DNA of 5,367 nt from Myxococcales bacterium. GTDB lineage: Bacteria > Myxococcota_A > Polyangia > Palsa-1104. The notes under the pieces are model-generated. The model ran no database searches and was not told the DNA's origin. It saw nothing but the letters and a program-made list of their open reading frames with translations. This document shows, one piece after another, positions 1-4,453 of the stretch. Within the stretch, counting starts at the first letter, position 1. The number at the start of each line of letters is the position of its first letter. The stretch is taken from assembly GCA_023248835.1 (NCBI GenBank), contig JAHFDU010000288.1, positions 1 to 5,367 on the forward strand. The letters run 5' to 3'. The position numbers and the translations under genes are program-made.

Positions 1-177
1 GAGCTGTGAGCTCAGCTGCGCGACGCCCGACAGTATCACCTTGATCGCCGCCTGTTTTTTGGCATTCTGCGACAGTGGGATCGACTCGATTTGGACGAAT
101 TTGTCGACAATGATGTTGGTGTCGAGACCCGAAGCCAGTCCTCCTACGGTGAACGCTGAGCCTAAGTCGGTCGCCAT
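1..177 (-). CDS. fliD: Flagellar filament cap protein FliD (hook-associated protein 2), N-terminal part
   Basis: FliD forms the cap at the tip of the growing flagellar filament, where it directs folding and insertion of exported flagellin. Only the first 59 codons are present; the gene runs off the left edge, while the start is intact. Residues 9-35 carry the family's N-terminal signature: FTVGGLASGLDTN, then IVDKFVQIESIPL. It is followed by a polar, heptad-like stretch (residues 36-59) that fits the start of the helical D0 coiled coil. No Sec signal peptide is visible, as expected for a substrate of the flagellar export apparatus. The ATG at 175-177 is chosen because AGGAGG (183-188 on the complementary strand) lies 5 bases upstream and the family motif begins about ten residues in. 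It is divergent from the lipoprotein gene at 467. Identification is firm from the signature; the bulk of the protein cannot be assessed. Confidence 0.9.
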   Translation of the reverse strand, partial: MATDLGSAFTVGGLASGLDTNIIVDKFVQIESIPLSQNAKKQAAIKVILSGVAQLSSQL

Positions 178-188
178 CTTTTCCTCCT

Positions 189-203
189 GCCAATTGCGCC
201 AAT
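189..203. repeat. Direct repeat GCCAAT in the fliD leader
   Basis: GCCAAT occurs at 189-194 and again at 198-203, separated by TGC. The pair sits immediately upstream of the fliD Shine-Dalgarno sequence, inside the predicted leader. It could be a regulator or mRNA-binding site, but such a short repeat can arise by chance. Confidence 0.3.
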
Positions 204-225
204 AGAGCGCAATCCTGGCCACACT

Positions 226-255
226 AATATACATTTTTTTGCATTATTTCGTCAA
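226..255 (-). promoter_or_regulatory. Predicted sigma-70-like promoter of fliD
   Basis: Read on the minus strand, TTGACG (250-255) and TATATT (226-231) are separated by 18 bases and lie in the most AT-rich stretch of the region. They predict a transcript start near 218-219 and a leader of about 40 bases before the fliD ATG. This resembles a housekeeping promoter. I looked for a sigma-54 (GG-N10-GC) arrangement, a common flagellar alternative, and found only GG-N8-GC spacings. The prediction rests on hexamer match and spacing only. Confidence 0.5.
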
Positions 256-342
256 TTAGAAAGTCAATCCCAATGACGTCAACAAAAGACCAGTGATTCC
301 AACGAAGTAAGCGTTCACACCCACCCCACGCCCACGAAACGG

Positions 343-358
343 ACGGACCTACGGACCT
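343..358. repeat. Tandem 8-bp repeat ACGGACCT x2
   Basis: Two perfect adjacent copies of ACGGACCT lie at 343-350 and 351-358, preceded by a partial copy ACGG at 339-342. They lie in the divergent region between fliD and the lipoprotein gene, about 17 bases upstream of the possible -35 box at 375. They may be a regulator site or a simple replication-slippage repeat. Confidence 0.5.
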
Positions 359-374
359 TCAGAGACGGAAGTGC

Positions 375-403
375 TCGACAGCGGATCGGCGGCCTGGTAG
401 GGT
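375..403 (+). promoter_or_regulatory. Possible promoter of the beta-propeller lipoprotein gene
   Basis: TCGACA (375-380) differs from the -35 consensus at one base. It is followed after 17 bases by TAGGGT (398-403), which keeps the T, A and final T of the -10 consensus. A start near 410 would give a leader of about 57 bases containing an 8-T tract (438-445) and the SD AGGAGG (455-460). The -10 is weak, so this is a tentative call. Confidence 0.3.
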
Positions 404-466
404 GCGCCTCGTTGTTGGCAGAGTCGGCGGGTAGGTGTTTTTTTTACCACTCGCAGGAGGCCACTG

Positions 467-1414
467 ATGCGCACCGTGAATTCGCGATGGCTACCGCTGC
501 TCCTCGTCGGCGTCACTGGTTTTGGCGTCGTCGGCTGCGATCCGATCGGGCGCCGCCAGGTTGGCCGGGCCAGCGATCGAATGGCGCTGGATGAGGGCGT
601 GTCGGCGACAGAAAACGACGGCAGCGCCGCGGTGTCGTCGGTCGACGACGGGGCCGGCTGTCAAGGATCGTCTTGCTACACCATCTACGCCCACTCCGAC
701 CACGTGCTCTATAAGATTGATCTGACCAATCGCGCCTTGGTCAAAGTCGGTGCTTTCAATGCGCCGATGGTTAAGGTCAACGGACGCCTGTACGAAGACA
801 ACATGACCGATCTGGCGGTCGCGCCCGACGACACCCTCTACACCATTTCACACACCACGCTCTATTCTGCCAATGCCAGCGACGGACATGTCACCGCGAT
901 TGGCAACATCACCACTTGCGGTCAGGACAACGTTGCGCTGACCACCACCAAAGATGGCAACCTTTTTGTCGCCGACTATCTGAAAGGCGCGTTTTGCAAG
1001 ATCGATTTGGCGGGCCAAACACCGACGGTGGCGCCGATCGGCACGTTGGGTGGTGGCTATGCGGTCTCTGGCGATCTGGTCGCGGTCGGCGACGGCACCA
1101 TGTACGCCACCGTGCACGACCCGAGGGTGTCAAAAACCGACGACAACAATGTGCTGGTCAAGATTGATCCGACCACTGGTGTTGCAACCGCGATCATCGG
1201 CCCCACTGGCTATCCCAAACTTTTCGGCGTCGCGTTCGAAAACGGCCAGGTGTTTGGTTTCACTCACGACGGCAGCGGCAACGTGGTCACCATCGATCCA
1301 AAAACCGGCAAAGGCAGGTTTTACAATTCATTCAAAGACCCATCGACCGGCATGGGCATCTCGTTTTCGGGCGCTGGCGTCAATTCGCTGGTAGCGCCCG
1401 CTGATCCCGGTTGA
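467..1414 (+). CDS. Predicted beta-propeller-like surface lipoprotein, function unknown
   Basis: This 315-residue protein has a lipoprotein signal peptide: basic start, hydrophobic LPLLLVGVTGFG, then lipobox VVGC with the lipidated Cys at 24. A low-complexity, acidic and Ser-rich linker (about 36-64) follows, then Cys65 and Cys70. From about residue 78 to 290 there are roughly five degenerate blade-like repeats of the form L-x-K-I-D-x-x-T-G-x-x-x-x-I-G, best seen at 80-96, 132-146, 177-193, 230-246 and 273-287. Such repeats are typical of beta-propellers of the NHL/YVTN type, which usually mediate binding and are not reliable guides to catalysis. Extra Cys151 and Cys177 could form a disulfide. 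The ATG at 467 has AGGAGG (455-460) six bases upstream and places the signal peptide at the extreme N-terminus. It is monocistronic, divergent from fliD and convergent with hicB. I do not recognise a specific family or function. Confidence 0.85.
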   Translation: MRTVNSRWLPLLLVGVTGFGVVGCDPIGRRQVGRASDRMALDEGVSATENDGSAAVSSVDDGAGCQGSSCYTIYAHSDHVLYKIDLTNRALVKVGAFNAPMVKVNGRLYEDNMTDLAVAPDDTLYTISHTTLYSANASDGHVTAIGNITTCGQDNVALTTTKDGNLFVADYLKGAFCKIDLAGQTPTVAPIGTLGGGYAVSGDLVAVGDGTMYATVHDPRVSKTDDNNVLVKIDPTTGVATAIIGPTGYPKLFGVAFENGQVFGFTHDGSGNVVTIDPKTGKGRFYNSFKDPSTGMGISFSGAGVNSLVAPADPG

Positions 1415-1472
1415 TTTCAACTCGTGGAGTCTGGCGTCGGCGGCGGATGGCGAGCGCAAATGCCTTATTTCG

Positions 1473-1904
1473 TCAGAGCGTTTCAATTCGCACATCCAGT
1501 TCAGCATGCAATGCAGTGGCGGCGCGTGAGAGCGAATCAAGCGTAGAGTTATGATCCGGATTCTCAAGATCTGTGACTACCGACTGTGACACACCCATCC
1601 GTCTTGCGAGCTCTGCCTGCGTGATTCGACGGGCGAGGCGGGCCCTGCGCAATTCGATCTTCACCGCTAGCAGTGGCGGAACAGGCACAACGATCGTGTT
1701 CTTTCTCTTGGACAAACGTTTTTTGTGCACAAGCGGCGGAACTTCTCCGGTAACCAGGTGAGCCTCCAGCCACCCGAGTAACGCATCCTCGGCCATCGCA
1801 GCCAGCTTGGCCTTCGATTCGGCAAACGTCTGACAGCCCGGTGCATCGGGAAATTCTACCAAGTAGTGCCGGCCCTCTTTTGAAACCAAGCCTACGTAAT
1901 GCAT
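1473..1904 (-). CDS. hicB: HicB-family antitoxin with C-terminal XRE helix-turn-helix
   Basis: HicB neutralises the HicA mRNA interferase and represses its own operon. The 143-residue product has two parts. Residues 1-52 are the partial RNase-H-like HicB domain, with the hallmark FPDAPGCQTFAES (18-30) followed by an Ala-rich amphipathic helix ending EDALLGWLEAHL. A basic linker (61-70, KKRLSKRKNT) leads to an XRE/HTH_3 domain (about 82-143), with helix 2 around QAELARRMG (97-104) and the recognition helix around SQSVVTDLEN (106-115). This HTH-bearing form is a known HicB variant that binds the operon's operator. The ATG at 1902-1904 lies inside the 3' end of hicA (13-base overlap) and has its own SD GAGGAG (1911-1916) six bases upstream, so the antitoxin can be translated efficiently from the shared mRNA. 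It converges on the lipoprotein gene with 58 bases between stops; I see no intrinsic terminator there. Confidence 0.92.
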   Translation of the reverse strand: MHYVGLVSKEGRHYLVEFPDAPGCQTFAESKAKLAAMAEDALLGWLEAHLVTGEVPPLVHKKRLSKRKNTIVVPVPPLLAVKIELRRARLARRITQAELARRMGVSQSVVTDLENPDHNSTLDSLSRAATALHAELDVRIETL

Positions 1905-2107
1905 CGCATTCTCCTCTTCCAGCGAAGTGTCACTCCAGATTGTCGCTCGATGCTCTTGAGCGTGCCGATCGGAATGTCTTTATACGGATGCGGCACTGTC
2001 GTCAGACCCGGCTGGTGCGGGTGCTTGAAATGGCGGTGCGAACCCGTCGATCGAACCTGCGCCCATCCATCGGCAACCAACCTCCGGATCACTTCGGTCG
2101 AACTCAC
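1892..2107 (-). CDS. hicA: HicA-family mRNA interferase toxin
   Basis: HicA toxins are small double-stranded-RNA-binding-fold proteins that cleave mRNA and stop translation when HicB is lost. The product (71 residues from this start) follows the family pattern throughout: SSTEVIRRLVADGW near the N-terminus, then RSTGSHRHFKHP containing the conserved catalytic His (residue 24), then LTTVPHPYKDIPIGTLKSI. The C-terminal tail (TLRWKRRMRCIT) is basic, and its coding sequence overlaps the start of hicB. The start is GTG at 2105-2107, which gives the family's usual N-terminal length; a TTG one codon upstream (2108-2110) is the alternative. No Shine-Dalgarno sequence is visible, and the predicted promoter would begin transcription almost exactly at this GTG, so translation may be leaderless. 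Toxin-first order is usual for hicAB. The catalytic residues appear intact, so it is probably functional. Confidence 0.92.
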   Translation of the reverse strand: MSSTEVIRRLVADGWAQVRSTGSHRHFKHPHQPGLTTVPHPYKDIPIGTLKSIERQSGVTLRWKRRMRCIT

Positions 2108-2113
2108 CAATTT

Positions 2114-2142
2114 AGTCTAATAGGTTATAACCGATATAGCAA
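2114..2142 (-). promoter_or_regulatory. Predicted hicAB promoter
   Basis: On the minus strand TTGCTA (2137-2142) and TAGACT (2114-2119) are separated by 17 bases, with four of six matches to each consensus hexamer. The seventh base after the -10 box is 2107, the first base of the hicA GTG. The region is clearly more AT-rich than its surroundings. It would give hicAB a promoter of its own, separate from the upstream aminotransferase, whose stop is 60 bases before the GTG. An alternative -10 (TATAAC, within the palindrome) has no acceptable -35. Confidence 0.45.
2120..2135. promoter_or_regulatory. Palindromic operator candidate for HicB
   Basis: A perfect 10-bp palindrome GGTTATAACC (2123-2132) extends to an imperfect 16-bp one (ATAGGTTATAACCGAT, 14 of 16 positions symmetric). 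It lies in the spacer between the predicted -35 and -10 boxes of hicAB. XRE-type HicB dimers are known to bind operators overlapping their own promoter, so this is the obvious candidate. Binding itself is inferred. Confidence 0.5.
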
Positions 2143-2167
2143 GGCCAGCGAGCACAGGCAGGAGCGC

Positions 2168-3325
2168 CTAGACTTGCTTGCAGGTGGCGATGACAAGATC
2201 TTGTTCGGCGTCGGTCAGTCCATGAAACAGTGGCAGTAGGATGGTTCGATCGCCGAGCATTTCGGAGACCGAAAGATCTTGGCCGCCGGTGTCGCGTCGA
2301 GCGTAGGCGGGCTGTTGGTGGGCATTGGCGATGCCGCGCCGGGCGGCGATGCCTGAAGCAAGAAAAAGCTCGAGCCATTCGCGCTGTGTTGTCGTCGCTT
2401 CATCGCGCAGGCGCACGGGATAGCTTTGCCAATTGCTGCGGCCATAGGTTTCGCTTGGTACCCGGAACTGCGGGTGATTGGCGAGCGCTTCAGTGTAGCG
2501 TGCCGCCAAGCGACGCCGCTCGACTAAGATGACGTCGAGCTTTGCAAGCTGCGCACGCGCCACCGCAGCTTGCAGATCGGTCATGCGATAGTTGTAGGCA
2601 GGCTCGACGAAGTTTTCGAACACGACTTCAGACGCGTGGTGGCGCGCCTGTGCGCCGATCGACATCGCATGTTGGCGCAAAAGACGCGCGCGATTGGCGA
2701 GTGCGGCGTCCGAGGTGGTGAGAATGCCGCCGTCGCCGCAGGTGATCACTTTGCGGGGATGGAGTGAAAAACCGGCAATGATGCCGTGCGGCTTGCCGAC
2801 GCGCTCGAAGCGCTGGGCGATTTCGATTTCGCTGCCGATGGCGCAGGCGGCGTCTTCGACGACGGGCAGGCCGTGTTGGTTGGCGAAGGCCAAGATGGCT
2901 TGCAGATCGCACGGCAGTCCAAACTGGTGCACGCAGAGGATGGCTTTGCATTTATTGGTCAGCGCGCCCGCGAGTTTTTTCGGATCCATGCCGTAACTAG
3001 ACACTTCGACATCGACGAAAATCGGGCACGCGCCGACTGCGACCACCGCGTTGGCGGTGGCGATGAAGCTGTGGCTGACAGTGAGCACGTCGTCGCCCGC
3101 AGACACGCCGATGAGGCGCAGCGCGAGCTCGAGTGCGACGGTGCAGTTTGAAACCGCCACTGCATGTGCTGCGCCGACCGCAGTCGCCCACTCGGTCTCG
3201 AGCGCTTCGACTTGCGGCCCCTGGCCGATCCAGCCCGATCGGACGACGTCGGCTGCCGCTTGCGCCGCCGCTTCACCGAGGTCGAGTCGTACGATTGGGA
3301 TCTTCATTGCCGCTAAGTGTTCCAT
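2168..3325 (-). CDS. DegT/DnrJ/EryC1/StrS-family PLP-dependent sugar aminotransferase
   Basis: These enzymes transfer an amino group, usually from glutamate, to a keto-sugar nucleotide, making amino sugars for O-antigen, capsule, glycan or antibiotic assembly. From this start the protein has 385 residues, the normal family length. Numbered from here, the visible signatures are IPIVRLDL (9-16), SGWIGQGPQVEALE (30-43), the phosphate-binding region SNCTVALELAL (59-69), VVEDAAC with the PLP-pyridine Asp158, the Schiff-base lysine Lys192 in FSLHPRKVITCGDGG, and NYRMTDLQAA (245-254). All expected catalytic residues are present. The HPRK-TCGDGG form resembles perosamine-synthase-like members, but the substrate cannot be fixed from sequence. 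The start is uncertain: ATG 3325 has GGCAGGA just upstream, ATG 3307 (MKIPIVRLD) is the most family-like, and an ATG at 3412 would add an unconvincing Gly/Ala-rich leader. No other glycan gene is visible nearby; it is divergent from the protease gene and precedes hicAB on the same strand. Confidence 0.93.
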   Translation of the reverse strand: MEHLAAMKIPIVRLDLGEAAAQAAADVVRSGWIGQGPQVEALETEWATAVGAAHAVAVSNCTVALELALRLIGVSAGDDVLTVSHSFIATANAVVAVGACPIFVDVEVSSYGMDPKKLAGALTNKCKAILCVHQFGLPCDLQAILAFANQHGLPVVEDAACAIGSEIEIAQRFERVGKPHGIIAGFSLHPRKVITCGDGGILTTSDAALANRARLLRQHAMSIGAQARHHASEVVFENFVEPAYNYRMTDLQAAVARAQLAKLDVILVERRRLAARYTEALANHPQFRVPSETYGRSNWQSYPVRLRDEATTTQREWLELFLASGIAARRGIANAHQQPAYARRDTGGQDLSVSEMLGDRTILLPLFHGLTDAEQDLVIATCKQV

Positions 3326-3328
3326 TTC

Positions 3329-3341
3329 CTGCCCACGGCAG
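3329..3341. promoter_or_regulatory. Small perfect inverted repeat at the aminotransferase start
   Basis: CTGCC-CAC-GGCAG is a perfect 5-bp stem with a 3-base loop. In the minus-strand mRNA it would form a hairpin whose 3' arm contains part of the only purine-rich (GGCAGGA) ribosome-binding candidate, ending three bases before the ATG at 3325. It could limit translation from that start, or favour the ATG at 3307. The stem is short and may be accidental. Confidence 0.35.
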
Positions 3342-3364
3342 CAAGCTCCAGAGCCGGCGCGAGC

Positions 3365-3383
3365 TGCCCCACCCGACGGGGCA
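3365..3383. promoter_or_regulatory. Inverted repeat TGCCCC-N7-GGGGCA in the divergent intergenic region
   Basis: A perfect 6-bp inverted repeat with a 7-base spacer lies between the divergent aminotransferase and protease genes. It is not followed by a T-run on either strand, so it does not look like an intrinsic terminator. A dimeric regulator site is possible. I found no clear -35/-10 pair for either gene in 3326-3464. Confidence 0.35.
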
Positions 3384-3464
3384 AAGTGGCACGCTTCAAG
3401 GGCGCCGCTCATGTAGTATCGAAAACTTACCCATTTGGTTCATTCCTTGGTTACATAGAGGGCG

Positions 3465-4445
3465 ATGAAACGACGCTTTCGCATCGCTCCGCTTATCGCC
3501 TGTCTCGTCGGTTGCGCGCCGCCCGGGACGATTGAAGTCGGACGGGCCGAGCGGGCGATCATCGGCGGTACCGTCGACACTGGCGATCCGGCCGTGGTAT
3601 TGGTCACTTCGATCAATTTTCAGACCGGCCGCGCCGGCAACTGCACCGGAGAGGTGGTGTCGCCCCACGTGGTGCTCACCGCCGGCCATTGTGTCCACCC
3701 AGGCGTGGTGGGCGCGGGCAACAGCTATTACATATTCACCGGCAAGGAGCCCGATTTTCATGCCAAAAGCGGAGTCTACGAGGCAGCAGAAACGCACTAC
3801 GAGCCCGGTTACAACCCCACCAATCAGGCGAAGAGCTCGACTCCAGCGGCGCACGATGTCGCGGTGATCATTTTGAAAACTCCAATTCCGGTGACTCCGC
3901 TGCGCTTCAACCACGTGCCGCTCGGCCAGGACTCAGTCGGCAAGGTAGCGCGGCTGGTCGGTTACGGCGTCACCGACATCAACGATCCGCAGTCGACCGG
4001 GGTCAAGTACCAAACCTCGGCGGAGATCAGCCGCATCGATGCCACTTCGGTGGTGTTTGCCGATCCCGCTCACAACACCTGTGAGGGTGATTCGGGAGGG
4101 CCGGCGCTGCTCGATTTGGGCGACGGCGAAGTCATCGTCGGCACCGTTTCGGTCGGCGATCAAGATTGCGCGCTGCACGGCATTGACGCGCGGATTGACA
4201 AGTACGCGTCGTTTATCGACGAAACCATTCTCAAGGCCGATCCACCGCCACCGCCCGATCTGTCGACGCCTGCGGTAGCGCTTGATGCATCGGCGGTAGA
4301 GGACGCGATGATTTCCCACGGTGGCTGCTCCGCCGTCGGTGAGGTCGGCCTCGGCGTTTGGTCGGTGTGGTTTCTTTTCGTCGCCGCGTTGACGATGCTG
4401 GGCCGACCTATTCGTCGGTTTGCTTTTCGCAAGTCTTTGCGCTAA
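3465..4445 (+). CDS. Trypsin-like (S1 family) serine protease, lipoprotein with MYXO-CTERM-like tail
   Basis: A 326-residue secreted endopeptidase of the chymotrypsin fold. The signal peptide ends in lipobox LVGC, predicting lipidation of Cys17. A short propeptide (18-31) leads to the activation site IIGG (32-35). The catalytic triad is complete: His75 in LTAGHC, Asp131 in HDVAVI and Ser210 in GDSGGP. Cys60-Cys76 matches the canonical His-loop disulfide, and Cys206-Cys235 the S1-pocket one. The residue six before the catalytic Ser is Asn204 where trypsin has Asp, so Arg/Lys specificity is doubtful. A PPPPP linker (260-264) and an Ala/Asp-rich stretch lead to GGC (286-288), a hydrophobic segment (about 293-313) and a basic end (RPIRR through RKSLR), a layout like the MYXO-CTERM sorting signal. 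The ATG is preceded by GAGGG, rather close, but it places the signal peptide correctly. The cytochrome gene begins 8 bases after the stop, probably in the same transcript. Natural substrate unknown. Confidence 0.95.
   Translation: MKRRFRIAPLIACLVGCAPPGTIEVGRAERAIIGGTVDTGDPAVVLVTSINFQTGRAGNCTGEVVSPHVVLTAGHCVHPGVVGAGNSYYIFTGKEPDFHAKSGVYEAAETHYEPGYNPTNQAKSSTPAAHDVAVIILKTPIPVTPLRFNHVPLGQDSVGKVARLVGYGVTDINDPQSTGVKYQTSAEISRIDATSVVFADPAHNTCEGDSGGPALLDLGDGEVIVGTVSVGDQDCALHGIDARIDKYASFIDETILKADPPPPPDLSTPAVALDASAVEDAMISHGGCSAVGEVGLGVWSVWFLFVAALTMLGRPIRRFAFRKSLR
4320..4442 (+). other. MYXO-CTERM-like C-terminal sorting region of the protease
   Basis: Codons 286-326 encode GGC, then about 20 mainly hydrophobic residues containing two Trp, then an Arg/Lys-rich terminus. 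MYXO-CTERM tails share this order (Cys-containing motif, transmembrane helix, Arg-rich end) and are processed by a rhombosortase-like or CPBP-family intramembrane protease for surface display in myxobacteria. The basic cluster here is looser than the usual compact run of arginines, so the assignment is by architecture and not by exact motif. Confidence 0.6.
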
Positions 4446-4453
4446 GAACCGGC

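Noticed and set aside
181..222. Sigma-54 promoter for fliD
   Set aside because: TGGCC...TTGC and TTGGC...TTGGC look suggestive on the minus strand, but the GG-to-GC spacing is 8 bases instead of the required 10.
1415..1472. Possible bidirectional terminator between the lipoprotein gene and hicB
   Set aside because: The only inverted repeat is a 4-bp stem (ACTC-GTG-GAGT) without a following T-run on either strand.
1841..2239. 132-codon open frame on the plus strand
   Set aside because: It runs opposite hicA, the hicAB promoter and the ends of hicB and the aminotransferase, all of which have strong family signatures; no motif is seen in its translation.
2786..3151. 121-codon open frame on the plus strand
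   Set aside because: It is antisense to the conserved core of the aminotransferase (PLP-binding region) and shows no motif of its own.
1473..3325. A larger novel defence or mobile island around hicAB
   Set aside because: No integrase, transposase, flanking direct repeats, nuclease or helicase genes are visible; the pair is a standard toxin-antitoxin module beside an ordinary metabolic gene.
3396..3914. 172-codon open frame on the minus strand opposite the protease gene
   Set aside because: It lies antisense to well-supported protease codons (signal peptide, His and Asp regions), has no recognisable domain or ribosome-binding site, and is a typical shadow frame in GC-rich DNA.
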